Shown here piece by piece: positions 24,866 through 35,490 of a stretch of 64,000 nt of DNA. Both the position numbers and the translations under genes were made by a program. The notes under the pieces are model-generated. The model ran no database searches, was not told the origin of the DNA, and worked only from the letters and a program-made list of their open reading frames with translations. Position 1 is the first letter of the stretch, and each line of letters starts with the position of its first letter. Origin of the DNA: Archivesica marissinica. Taxonomy: Eukaryota > Mollusca > Bivalvia > Venerida > Vesicomyidae. The DNA lies in NCBI GenBank assembly GCA_014843695.1, contig CM026390.1, positions 96,319,970 to 96,383,969 on the forward strand, given 5' to 3'.

Positions 24866-27800
24866 CACAAACGCTTACAATATCAAATGCAAATAGGAAA
24901 TACAAGTACACAAAGGCAAATAGGAAATACCAGTACACAATACACAAAGGCAAATAGGAAATACTAGTACACAAACGCAAATAGGAAATACCAGTACACA
25001 CACGCAAATAGGATATACCAGTACACAAAGGCAAATAGGAAATACTAGTACACAAAGGCAAATAGGAAATACCAGTACACAATACACAAAGGCAAATAGG
25101 AAATACTAGTACACAAACGCAAATAGGAAATACCAGTACACACACGCAAATAGGAAATACCAGTACACACACGCAAATAGGATATACCAGTACACAAAGG
25201 CAAATAGGAAATACTAGTACACAAACGCAAATAGGAAATACCAGTACACACACGCAAATAGGAAATACCAGTATACAAACGCAAATAGGAAATACCAGTA
25301 TGCAAATAGGAAATACCAGTACACAATACACAAACGCAAATAGGAAATACCAGTATACAAACGCAAATAGGAAATACCAGTACACAATACACACACGCAA
25401 ATAGGAAATACAAGTACACAAACGCAAATAGGAAATACCAGTACACAAACGCAATTAGGAATAAATTAGTATACAAACGCAAATAGGAAATACCAGTATA
25501 CAAACGCAAATAGGAAATACCAGTATACAAACGCAAATAGGAAATACCAGTACACAGACGCAAATAGGAAATACCAGTATACAAACGCAAATAGGAAATA
25601 CCAGTATACAAACGCAAATACGAAATACCAGTACACAATACACACACGCAAATAGGAAATACAAGTACACAAACGCAAATAGGAAATACCAGTACACAAA
25701 CGCAATTAGGAATAAATTAGTATACAAACGCAAATAGGAAATACCAGTATACAAACGCAAATAGGAAATACCAGTACACAAACGCAAATAGGAAATACCA
25801 GTACACAAACGCAAATAGGAAATACCAGTACACAAACGCAAATAGGAAATACCAGTATACAAACGTAAATAGGAAATACCAGTATACAAACACAAATAGG
25901 AAATACCAGTATACAAACACAAATAGGAAATACCAGTACACAAACACAAATAGGAAATACCAGTACACAAACACAAATAGGAAATACCAGTATACAAACG
26001 CAAATAGGAAATACCAGTATACAAACGCAAATAGGAAATACCAGTACACAGACGCAAATAGGAAATACCAGTACACAAACGCAATTAGGAAATACGAGTA
26101 CACAAACGCAAATAGGAAATACCAGTACACAATACACACACGCAAATAGGAAATACCAGTACACACACGCAAATAGGAAATACCAGTACACAAACACAAA
26201 TAGGAAATACCAGTACACAAACGCAAATAGGAAATACCAGTACACACACGCAAATAGGAAATACCAGTACACAAACACAAATAGGAAATACCAGTACACA
26301 AACGCAAATAGGAAATACCAGTATACAAACGCAAATAGGAAATACCAGTATACAAACGCAAATACGAAATACCAGTACACAATACACACAGGCAAATAGG
26401 AAATACAAGTACACAAACGCAAATAGGAAATACCAGTACACAAACGCAATTAGGAATAAATTAGTATACAAACGCAAATAGGAAATACCAGTATACAAAC
26501 GCAAATAGGAAATACCAGTACACAAACGCAAATAGGAAATACCAGTATACAAACGCAAATAGGAAATACCAGTACACAAACGCAAATAGGAAATACCAGT
26601 ATACAAACGTAAATAGGAAATACCAGTATACAAACACAAATAGGAAATACCAGTATACAAACACAAATAGGAAATACCAGTACACAAACACAAATAGGAA
26701 ATACCAGTACACAAACACAAATAGGAAATACCAGTATACAAACACAAATAGGAAATACCAGTACACAAACGCAATTAGGAAATACGAGTACACAAACGCA
26801 AATAGGAAATACCAGTACACAATACACACACGCAAATAGGAAATACCAGTACACACACGCAAATAGGAAATACCAGTACACAAACACAAATAGGAAATAC
26901 CAGTACACAAACGCAAATAGGAAATACCAGTACACACACGCAAATAGGAAATACCAGTATACAAACGCAAATAGGAAATACCAGTACACAAACACAAATA
27001 GGAAATACCAGTACACAAACACAAATAGGAAATACCAGTACACAAACGCAAATAGGAAATACCAGTATACAAACGCAAATAGGAAATACCAGTATACAAA
27101 CGCAAATACGAAATACCAGTACACAATACACACACGCAAATAGGAAATACCAGTACACACACGCAAATAGGAAATACCAGTATACAAACGCAAATAGGAA
27201 ATACGAGTACACAAACGCAAATAGGAAATACCAGTACACAATACACACACGCAAATAGGAAATACCAGTACACACACGCAAATAGGAAATACCAGTACAC
27301 AAACACAAATAGGAAATACCAGTACACAAACGCAAATAGGAAATACCAGTACACACACGCAAATAGGAAATACCAGTATACAAACGCAAATAGGAAATAC
27401 CAGTACACAAACACAAATAGGAAATACCAGTACACAAACACAAATAGGAAATACCAGTACACAAACGCAAATAGGAAATACCAGTATACAAACGCAAATA
27501 GGAAATACCAGTATACAAACGCAAATACGAAATACCAGTACACAATACACACACGCAAATAGGAAATACAAGTACACACACGCAAATAGGAAATACCAGT
27601 ACACAAACGCAATTAGGAATAAATTAGTATACAAACGCAAATAGGAAATACCAGTATACAAACGCAAATAGGAAATACCAGTACACAAACGCAAATAGGA
27701 AATACCAGTACACAAACGCAAATAGGAAATACCAGTACACAAACGCAAATAGGAAATACCAGTATACAAACGTAAATAGGAAATACCAGTATACAAACAC

Positions 27801-28961
27801 AAATAGGAAATACCAGTATACAAACACAAATAGGAAATACCAGTGCACAAACACAAATAGGACATACCAGTACACACACGCAAATAGGATATACCAGTAC
27901 ACAAAGGCAAATAGGAAATACTAGTACACAAAGGCAAATAGGAAATACCAGTACACAATACACAAAGGCAAATAGGAAATACTAGTACACAAACGCAAAT
28001 AGGAAATACCAGTACACACACGCAAATAGGAAATACCAGTACACACACGCAAATAGGATATACCAGTACACAAAGGCAAATAGGAAATACTAGTACACAA
28101 ACGCAAATAGGAAATACCAGTACACACACGCAAATAGGAAATACCAGTATACAAACGCAAATAGGAAATACCAGTATGCAAATAGGAAATACCAGTACAC
28201 AATACACAAACGCAAATAGGAAATACCAGTATACAAACGCAAATAGGAAATACCAGTACACAATACACACACGCAAATAGGAAATACAAGTACACAAACG
28301 CAAATAGGAAATACCAGTACACAAACGCAATTAGGAATACATTAGTATACAAACGCAAATAGGAAATACCAGTATACAAACGCAAATAGGAAATACCAGT
28401 ATACAAACGCAAATACGAAATACCAGTACACAAACACACACGCAAATAGGAAATACAAGTACACAAACGCAAATAGGAAATACCAGTACACAAACGCAAT
28501 TAGGAATAAATAGTATACAAACGCAAATAGGAAATACCAGTATACAAACGCAAATAGGAAATACCAGTACACAAACGCAAATAGGAAATACCAGTACACA
28601 AACGCAAATAGGAAATACCAGTACACAAACGCAAATAGGAAATACCAGTATACAAACGCAAATAGGAAATACCAGTATACAAACACAAATAGGAAATACC
28701 AGTACACAAACACAAATAGGAAATACCAGTACACAAACGCAAATAGGAAATACCAGTACACAAACGCAAATAGGAAATACCAGTACACAAACGCAAATAG
28801 GAAATACCAGTACACAAACGCAAATAGGAAATACCAGTACACACACGCAAATAGGAAATACCAGTACACAAACACAAATAGGAAATACCAGTACACAAAC
28901 GCAAATAGGAAATACCAGTATACAAACGCAAATAGGAAATACCAGTATACAAACGCAAATA
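24866..28961. repeat. 27-bp satellite array 3, truncated by gap
   Basis: The same 27-bp monomers. The first ~780 bp match array 2 at the 14,369-bp offset; from about 25455 the order of variants instead matches array 2 from about 13743 onward, as if one ~2.66-kb higher-order block were missing. A composite marker block recurs at 25214 and 28090 (2876 bp). The array runs into the assembly gap, so its length is unknown. Confidence 0.95.
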
Positions 28962-29961
28962 NNNNNNNNNNNNNNNNNNNNNNNNNNNNNNNNNNNNNNN
29001 NNNNNNNNNNNNNNNNNNNNNNNNNNNNNNNNNNNNNNNNNNNNNNNNNNNNNNNNNNNNNNNNNNNNNNNNNNNNNNNNNNNNNNNNNNNNNNNNNNNN
29101 NNNNNNNNNNNNNNNNNNNNNNNNNNNNNNNNNNNNNNNNNNNNNNNNNNNNNNNNNNNNNNNNNNNNNNNNNNNNNNNNNNNNNNNNNNNNNNNNNNNN
29201 NNNNNNNNNNNNNNNNNNNNNNNNNNNNNNNNNNNNNNNNNNNNNNNNNNNNNNNNNNNNNNNNNNNNNNNNNNNNNNNNNNNNNNNNNNNNNNNNNNNN
29301 NNNNNNNNNNNNNNNNNNNNNNNNNNNNNNNNNNNNNNNNNNNNNNNNNNNNNNNNNNNNNNNNNNNNNNNNNNNNNNNNNNNNNNNNNNNNNNNNNNNN
29401 NNNNNNNNNNNNNNNNNNNNNNNNNNNNNNNNNNNNNNNNNNNNNNNNNNNNNNNNNNNNNNNNNNNNNNNNNNNNNNNNNNNNNNNNNNNNNNNNNNNN
29501 NNNNNNNNNNNNNNNNNNNNNNNNNNNNNNNNNNNNNNNNNNNNNNNNNNNNNNNNNNNNNNNNNNNNNNNNNNNNNNNNNNNNNNNNNNNNNNNNNNNN
29601 NNNNNNNNNNNNNNNNNNNNNNNNNNNNNNNNNNNNNNNNNNNNNNNNNNNNNNNNNNNNNNNNNNNNNNNNNNNNNNNNNNNNNNNNNNNNNNNNNNNN
29701 NNNNNNNNNNNNNNNNNNNNNNNNNNNNNNNNNNNNNNNNNNNNNNNNNNNNNNNNNNNNNNNNNNNNNNNNNNNNNNNNNNNNNNNNNNNNNNNNNNNN
29801 NNNNNNNNNNNNNNNNNNNNNNNNNNNNNNNNNNNNNNNNNNNNNNNNNNNNNNNNNNNNNNNNNNNNNNNNNNNNNNNNNNNNNNNNNNNNNNNNNNNN
29901 NNNNNNNNNNNNNNNNNNNNNNNNNNNNNNNNNNNNNNNNNNNNNNNNNNNNNNNNNNNNN
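28962..29961. other. assembly gap, exactly 1000 N
   Basis: A run of exactly 1000 N. The round number suggests a placeholder of unknown true size. Satellite sequence enters on the left and unique sequence with a gene leaves on the right, so the satellite's right flank and the 5' neighbourhood of the PC4-like gene are missing. Confidence 0.99.
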
Positions 29962-30034
29962 AACTTAACAAATCAATTTGTTGTTAGACACCAATCCGAT
30001 ACCATCCGTTTTATTGTCGTCTTTACGCGCCAGT

Positions 30035-30367
30035 ATGGAATCTACACCAGGAACGAAGATCACTGAGTGGCTATGGATCCTTTTTACGATTGTGACGTGT
30101 ATTGCCATACCGGCGATTGTTTTAATCTCCGTTGCAACCGTTTATCAAAATACAGACGATGAAGAGGGAATTTCAAATCAAACCGCCTGTTCGTACACAA
30201 AGCAATTTACTTTATCGGGAAATGTGTTCGCTACTATATGCGAGATAGGAGGAACTGTGGTGTTGGATATAAGGCGATTTATTAACGGTACAGCTTCGAT
30301 CACGGGTATTGGATTGAATCTACAGCAGTGGAACGTGTTAAAAAAGATAATGTTACCAGAGTTATAG
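30035..30367 (+). CDS. small PC4-like protein with N-terminal membrane segment
   Basis: A 110-residue protein; the start chosen is the first ATG (upstream open codons lack one). Residues about 10-33 form a strong hydrophobic segment (LWILFTIVTCIAIPAIVLIS), a likely signal anchor. Residues about 57-110 resemble the single-stranded-DNA-binding PC4/p15 coactivator fold: a strand (NVFATICEIGG), then VVLDIRRFING, then GIGLNLQQWNVLKKIM, matching the family pattern of VDIR followed by GISL..QW..L. PC4 proteins bind ssDNA and promoter DNA; joining this to a membrane anchor is unusual. It converges with the DNA polymerase gene 257 bp away, and an AATAAA lies 28 bp after its stop. It may be a cargo gene of the same Polinton-like element, but the gap hides its other side. 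The domain call is by eye and moderately sure; function unknown. Confidence 0.6.
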   Translation: MESTPGTKITEWLWILFTIVTCIAIPAIVLISVATVYQNTDDEEGISNQTACSYTKQFTLSGNVFATICEIGGTVVLDIRRFINGTASITGIGLNLQQWNVLKKIMLPEL

Positions 30368-30395
30368 TGAATTCTTATACCGCATAATATATGTA

Positions 30396-30401
30396 AATAA
30401 A
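30396..30401 (+). promoter_or_regulatory. polyadenylation signal AATAAA
   Basis: A canonical AATAAA sits 28 bp downstream of the PC4-like stop codon, followed by CTGTCAAACTTTAGTTTGTC about 15 bp later as a plausible GT/T-rich downstream element. Confidence 0.5.
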
Positions 30402-30623
30402 CCCTGTCAAACTTTAGTTTGTCTTTGAGTCATAGTTTACGACCACCACCATCACATCACCCTAAAGGGTGTTGTTCAAGTTCTTACAGAAAAAACATAA
30501 TACGCCGTAGTTGGATGTACTTTTATTTATATGTAACACAAATCAAATTTATAATACAAATGACAAAGATAACGATGACAATCTTCAATAAACTGTTCAA
30601 ACATTCGTACATAGTTCTGTATT

Positions 30624-31859
30624 TTAAATTCCATAAGGCACTGTATCAAAATCGTCTATTCTTCTACGTTTTGTGTACACCATTTGGTACTTTTTTTCTT
30701 CTTCTCTATTGTACAATTTTCTCTTCATTTTGTCTCTACATATTTTCTTCGGATTGGTAACAGTGATGGATTTGTCACTTACCGCTTCAATCACAATATT
30801 TTTTACAGATTCAAAATTAATTAGACGACTGTTGGTGTAGTTTAAGGTAAAGCCTCTCACTTTACACGTTTCCTTCCCAGAGTTAGTTTTATAAGCGTAA
30901 TTTTTTGGTCCGCCTGACACAAACTCTAAAATGTACTCGTCGCCATCCAATTCGTCGGTCAGTTCTCCTAGATAGTCGCCCAGTGGTGGATCATACTCTC
31001 CGGAGCGACTCACGTAGATGACACTATCCGTATCGTAGTACAACACCCTACGATCCAACGATTCGAGTACGCTGTAGAGTTTCAGTCTGGCCCAGCAGGT
31101 GGTAAAGGTGGCCACATAAATATTGGTCTTGTTGTCTTCGGGGAGGCAATCTCTTTTGTGAATCCATTCCATTTGTATGGTATCGTCCGCCACAATATGA
31201 AAGTTTTGTACTTCTTTAGTCTGGTCTGAAATTGTCTGGAAAAACTGGTCGGCTTCTGTGTCGTGGAAGAAGTTGGTTTGACGCATGTTGAGTCGCTGAC
31301 CAAACTTTCCCCAAAAGCTATTAAGGCAGAGTTTGGCCAAAGCTCTCAATCCGGGATTTTTCGTGATGTTGGTCGTATCTAGTGGAACTCCCTCCTTTTC
31401 GAAATACCGCGTGATGTATGTAGTTATGTCATCTTCAGACTGGATCCAGTCAGGGGGTCCACTCGCCTCCTGCTTGAATTTGAGGAAGGTATTGATGTAC
31501 TCGGAGAATAAACCTCCCTTTTGAGTATTGGAATCATATTTGGTAGTCTTCTTCCAGTGGTACACTTCGTATATTTTGAGTAATTTGTAGCCTAAACGTA
31601 TAGCTGTCTGGATTTCAGGGGTACACCAGGTGCCTGTCATGGCTCTTTCTTCGTCGGAACAAGTACAAGACGATTGGTTCTCATGGTCCGCACACTTTTT
31701 ACAGAGAGGGAACTTCAGCTTTCCGTTTGATCTATAGGGTAGAACGGGGTGGTACAATCTTCTAGGTGGTAGAATTTTGACTTTAGCGATGCCAAAATAT
31801 TGACTGATGTCTTCAAAGTCCGAGGTAATGATTTCTGGGTGTCCTTCTGGATACTGACA
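30624..31859 (-). CDS. protein-primed DNA polymerase B, C-terminal part (palm/thumb)
   Basis: About 411 codons open between the in-frame UAG at 31860 and the final stop. It carries the rest of the polymerase domain: motif B (KLCLNSFWGKFGQR) and motif C (YYDTDSVIYV), whose two aspartates bind the catalytic metals, then a KVRGFTLN segment, as is usual near the end of these enzymes. It ends at DTVPYGI. The first internal ATG is at 31757, but motif order shows it is simply the continuation of the frame of the 31908-35201 ORF. The family (protein-primed pPolB of Polintons/Mavericks and adintoviruses) copies linear DNA from a protein primer. Both parts keep all recognisable motifs, so decay, if any, is slight. 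Confidence 0.85.
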   Translation of the reverse strand, partial: CQYPEGHPEIITSDFEDISQYFGIAKVKILPPRRLYHPVLPYRSNGKLKFPLCKKCADHENQSSCTCSDEERAMTGTWCTPEIQTAIRLGYKLLKIYEVYHWKKTTKYDSNTQKGGLFSEYINTFLKFKQEASGPPDWIQSEDDITTYITRYFEKEGVPLDTTNITKNPGLRALAKLCLNSFWGKFGQRLNMRQTNFFHDTEADQFFQTISDQTKEVQNFHIVADDTIQMEWIHKRDCLPEDNKTNIYVATFTTCWARLKLYSVLESLDRRVLYYDTDSVIYVSRSGEYDPPLGDYLGELTDELDGDEYILEFVSGGPKNYAYKTNSGKETCKVRGFTLNYTNSRLINFESVKNIVIEAVSDKSITVTNPKKICRDKMKRKLYNREEEKKYQMVYTKRRRIDDFDTVPYGI

Positions 31860-31910
31860 CTATTTATTGACCCACGGGTAGAGACTGGTAAAGTCCACAT
31901 ATTTGATCTA
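31860..31910 (-). other. two in-frame UAG codons flanking polymerase motif A
   Basis: In the polymerase frame one TAG lies at 31908-31910 and a second at 31860-31862, with 15 sense codons between them. Those 15 codons contain motif A (DFTSLYP), including the first catalytic aspartate. Elsewhere the frame has no stop over about 1,500 codons. They could be nonsense mutations, sequencing or consensus errors, or recoded/read-through codons; the sequence alone does not decide. Confidence 0.9.
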
Positions 31911-34900
31911 TTCGTCATCTTTCACTTTGTAGTACAATTGACTGGCGTTGGTGCGACCTCCGAAGAAACTCTCCCTAGGGTCTAATCGATCGGTTACGTC
32001 TAACGTTCGGATAAATGTATCGAGCTGTTCATTTTCTTGACGCTGTTGACGAAACTGGTGGTCCCAAATGTCTACGTACTTCATTCCTAACCTTTTTATG
32101 TACGACTTTTTCTTCAACGTAAGGGCATATAACTCTTGCATGGACTGATCAGTAAGTGGATGTACAGTCCCTTCTCTGTCTACAGGAAAACATGTAGGAC
32201 AACCGTGGTACGGACATCCGTTGTACTCATAGACCGTATTCGTCTCGGCGCAGTACCCATCCAATTTGTATCTGGTACCTAGCAATCGTTTTTCGCCGCC
32301 ATTGAGGGCATGTCGTATTTGTATTCCCTCTTTCATCATGACCCACTCTAACCATTGAATCGACGCTTTACTGTACTGGTCTTTATAGCCTCCTGGGGGG
32401 ATTTTTGCGATAGGTGTACGAACAAATTCCCTCTTTTGGATTTTCAATTCGGCCTCTGATACCCACTCCTGTCCCTGTAGAACGTATAGTTTTCCATCGG
32501 ATAGTTTGGCCTTTATCCATTGATTGTCGTTATTTAGTTTTACTCTCCATTCTTCTTCCAGATATTTGGTACGGTACACGTTCATACATACAGAGGCGAT
32601 AGTAACTGAATTGAACGGATCTACGGCTCCATCCCATCTGGTTTCAATCTTTCCTTTATCGTTGATAAATTCTATCTCTTCGCCGGTAGACGTCATAAGA
32701 AGATGGCGAAACTTTAAGCAAGCTTGACGCAAGATATCGACGTCGCTTCTACAATACTGTAACATTTCCTGTCTAAAGTCGAACGTCTCATCTGTTTTGG
32801 TGGCGTGCCATTCCAGGAACTCTTCCCGTTCTTTGGAACTCATAAAGGCGACGCCGTAATAGTTCGGTACTGGATATGATCCTACGTACTGTTGGTTCTC
32901 CTTCGTGTTAAAGAAATGAGGGAACCAACCTTTCTTCAACTCTGTCAATCCAAACGTTTTCGGCAGGGATCCTAACTTCATGGGTAAAAAATTGAGACTG
33001 TCGATCACTTTGATGTGTAGACCTTTCTCTACCGCCATGTACATGATCTTGGACCTGTTGTAGATAATCTTGTCCGGACGTATGGATTTGTCGATCAAAT
33101 ATTCTAGCAGGAAATAACCGTCGTAGCCTTTCATGTTATGAGCTACGGCCTTGAAATATTTATGTTGGTCAGAGAATAACCATTTTCCAAATTCTTTAGT
33201 CGTATTTTCTCCTTGGAATATAGTTTCTCTGAATCCGCATTTGCCTGGGCATGGTCCGGTATCTTCGTTATCGGCGTTATCACAATCTTCGCATCTGGTA
33301 CCGCATCCCTTGCAGACAGATTCTGGAGTTAATTTCTTATCGATACATTTTGGACAGACCGAGTGGGCCACGACGAAATTGGGTCTATGGGTGGCCTTCC
33401 CGCACCACGAGGTTCTACAATTCTGGCATTTTGAGCAGACTTTACATAGCCGATCAGGTAGGCAGTCTGTACATTCGGATTTCTTGGTCGGTAGGTATCC
33501 TTGGGAACATTGGTCAGCATCATCCTGGGTACACTCGAAATCGAAAAAGATGAATTTTGGCTTGAAATCTTCTTTGGCCGGAATTGATCTGAGATAGCAG
33601 AGATGATCGTCTAACACGTATTTTTCGCAGGATTTACAGAAATATTCGCCGCACCGATGATCTTCCTTCTCCCTCTTCTGTTTATTTATGACTTTATAAC
33701 ACGTCGGGCATTTCCACCATATCTCGCATTGGGAGGGGCCTCTGACCCGTCCTTTATTTTTTCCATGTTTATGCTTCGGTTTCTCCAAGTGATGTTGATA
33801 ACAGTCGTCGGATCTACACGTCATATTACATTCGGAACAGTCCACGAGCGTATCGGTCTTGGGGCAGTTACCCCTCTTACAAACTATACAGTTGATTTCG
33901 CATTGATGATATTCCCTGTGGTCGTAATGTTTGAGACATCTGTCGCAGAAAAGATTGGAGCTGAAGAAGCCGGTAATACTGGTAATGGCGTGAAAATGAT
34001 CGTCGTCCACCAGATAGAGGTAAATACACGGTCGTTCGTCCGTACTGGGACACGTGATAAACTTATTCCCGAGTCGGGCGTTGATCACCATCACTTTCAC
34101 GTTCAACGCCTCTTCGAATGCCCCTATATCGTTCAAACTGGATGGACGGTCGGTCGAAACACCCGCCATTTCGCTTAAAGCAACGGCGAGTTGCTTCTGC
34201 CGCTTCAGTTTTTTATTACATAGATTATTATAATAACTTCTCGGAACTTTCTGGTGACGGAGTATTAGTTCCAGGTTACTTTTCTTTCCTCTCCCTTTCG
34301 TTATATCTTTCCATTCTTCGGGAGTACATGTATTTAGTTTGGCCCACGCCATCCCGATCGCTCTCGCCATACACAGCTGGTCGTCATTCTCGATGGTGAC
34401 GATGGATTTCTTTAAGTACAGCGAATTATTCTTTCCGCTGAGTCTGGTAATGCGTCGCCTGGCTCCGCCTTTAGGTAGGTCTATGGTTCCTATTGAAATC
34501 TCGAAACTCTGATCCAAGGATAAGTCTTGTTTGCTATTTAAGACTTTACCCACGGTCTCCATGACGGATTCGGCGTTCAACTCGTCCCAGGGTCTCAAAG
34601 GTACTACGATAGGATCTTGGAGCCCGTCGTGATGGATGACGACCCGACCTAAATCGTTCCCATCCAAATCGCCCCTAGCTCGATCCAGCACGTCGTCTAA
34701 CATCCGATGTAACCCGTCCCTGACATCGTTGAGCCGTTGACCACGGTGCTCTTCGTCGACTTTGACCTGGTACGTTTTATCCAAGGCCGCATTCTTAGCG
34801 TACGTCCTCTCAGACTTTTTTCTTATCGTATACCGTAGACCCCCTGAAGGTGGGGTGTCGGGTTGAGGGTCATCTCCACCCCCTATTTGAGCGATAGGGG

Positions 34901-35201
34901 GGTCCCAATCGTCCGTCAAACATATACGCTCAGTCTCCTCCATTTCTTCTTGATCCAATAAATAGACTCTAAACGTCTCTTCGGTATCATCGGCGCTCGA
35001 CGGTGAGGCCCCGGGGGTGGCCATACTTCTAATCAGCCCTTCTAACTGGTCGGTGACAAATTCGTCCCCGTACTCCGGATTTAGTAACTGAAACAACCGA
35101 AACCTCACCCCAGGGCATTCTTGAAGACCCCACGTGACGGCGAAGTTCATCAAATCGTTTTCGTTGTCGAACGAATTTATAATATCGTTTACCGAATTCA
35201 T
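31908..35201 (-). CDS. protein-primed DNA polymerase B, N-terminal and exonuclease part
   Basis: A 1097-residue ORF starting at the ATG nearest a TATA motif. Residues 1-120 are acidic and unconserved. Residues about 270-405 look OTU-like (NDDQLCMARA with Cys277; DDDHFHAI with His402/404), as seen in the N-terminal extensions of some Polinton polymerases. Residues about 419-536 are a cysteine/histidine cluster (zinc-ribbon-like). The 3'-5' exonuclease follows: ExoI FFDFEC (Asp554, Glu556), ExoII AHNMKGYDGYF (Asp694), ExoIII YCRSDVD (Tyr816, Asp820), with another Cys-rich insert at about 578-656. DPFNSVTIASVC (about 861-872) and EYNGCPYHGCPTCF (about 992) are typical of this family. The ORF is cut by a UAG just before motif A; the frame continues in 30624-31859. 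It would replicate a Polinton/adintovirus-like element. No integrase, ATPase or capsid gene is visible nearby. Confidence 0.9.
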   Translation of the reverse strand: MNSVNDIINSFDNENDLMNFAVTWGLQECPGVRFRLFQLLNPEYGDEFVTDQLEGLIRSMATPGASPSSADDTEETFRVYLLDQEEMEETERICLTDDWDPPIAQIGGGDDPQPDTPPSGGLRYTIRKKSERTYAKNAALDKTYQVKVDEEHRGQRLNDVRDGLHRMLDDVLDRARGDLDGNDLGRVVIHHDGLQDPIVVPLRPWDELNAESVMETVGKVLNSKQDLSLDQSFEISIGTIDLPKGGARRRITRLSGKNNSLYLKKSIVTIENDDQLCMARAIGMAWAKLNTCTPEEWKDITKGRGKKSNLELILRHQKVPRSYYNNLCNKKLKRQKQLAVALSEMAGVSTDRPSSLNDIGAFEEALNVKVMVINARLGNKFITCPSTDERPCIYLYLVDDDHFHAITSITGFFSSNLFCDRCLKHYDHREYHQCEINCIVCKRGNCPKTDTLVDCSECNMTCRSDDCYQHHLEKPKHKHGKNKGRVRGPSQCEIWWKCPTCYKVINKQKREKEDHRCGEYFCKSCEKYVLDDHLCYLRSIPAKEDFKPKFIFFDFECTQDDADQCSQGYLPTKKSECTDCLPDRLCKVCSKCQNCRTSWCGKATHRPNFVVAHSVCPKCIDKKLTPESVCKGCGTRCEDCDNADNEDTGPCPGKCGFRETIFQGENTTKEFGKWLFSDQHKYFKAVAHNMKGYDGYFLLEYLIDKSIRPDKIIYNRSKIMYMAVEKGLHIKVIDSLNFLPMKLGSLPKTFGLTELKKGWFPHFFNTKENQQYVGSYPVPNYYGVAFMSSKEREEFLEWHATKTDETFDFRQEMLQYCRSDVDILRQACLKFRHLLMTSTGEEIEFINDKGKIETRWDGAVDPFNSVTIASVCMNVYRTKYLEEEWRVKLNNDNQWIKAKLSDGKLYVLQGQEWVSEAELKIQKREFVRTPIAKIPPGGYKDQYSKASIQWLEWVMMKEGIQIRHALNGGEKRLLGTRYKLDGYCAETNTVYEYNGCPYHGCPTCFPVDREGTVHPLTDQSMQELYALTLKKKSYIKRLGMKYVDIWDHQFRQQRQENEQLDTFIRTLDVTDRLDPRESFFGGRTNASQLYYKVKDDE

Positions 35202-35231
35202 CTTGAAGGCTTGGTTTCTTGTAATAGAATG

Positions 35232-35261
35232 AATTTATAGAGCAGAGATCATTCTTATATA
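35232..35261 (-). promoter_or_regulatory. TATA motifs upstream of the DNA polymerase ORF
   Basis: On the minus strand TATATAAG (35254-35261) and CTATAAATT (35232-35240) precede the polymerase ATG by about 53-60 and 31-39 bp. The first is spaced suitably for a short 5' leader. Inference from motif and position only. Confidence 0.45.
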
Positions 35262-35346
35262 CTACGTTCTCTCGTTTCATCGGACGGTTATTTTTAGTAA
35301 CGTACGTCACTATCCTGGATTCTGATTGGTCGGTTATAACGTCATT

Positions 35347-35488
35347 GGATAAATAAAAATAGCAATACCGGTTCTAACTAGTTTTCTATTTATAGTAACG
35401 TAGTTAATTGTTATTTATAGCGATACGCTCTCCTGGGATAAATAAAAATAGCAATACCGGATCTAACTAGTTTTCTATTTATAGTACC
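35347..35488. repeat. 89-bp direct repeat with ATTTATAG motifs
   Basis: GGATAAATAAAAATAGCAAT plus ACCGG(T/A)TCTAACTAGTTTTC TATTTATAGTA occurs at 35347 and again about 89 bp later. Each copy ends in the reverse complement of a TATA-like word (TACTATAAATAGAAAA). It may be a duplicated upstream region of the polymerase gene. Confidence 0.7.
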
Positions 35489-35490
35489 TT

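Noticed and set aside
28331..29971. 546-codon minus-strand ORF
   Set aside because: Most of it is the run of N; the rest is satellite.
33151..34399. Plus-strand ORFs of 93-173 codons inside the polymerase gene
   Set aside because: Antisense shadows of the minus-strand polymerase, which has clear motifs.
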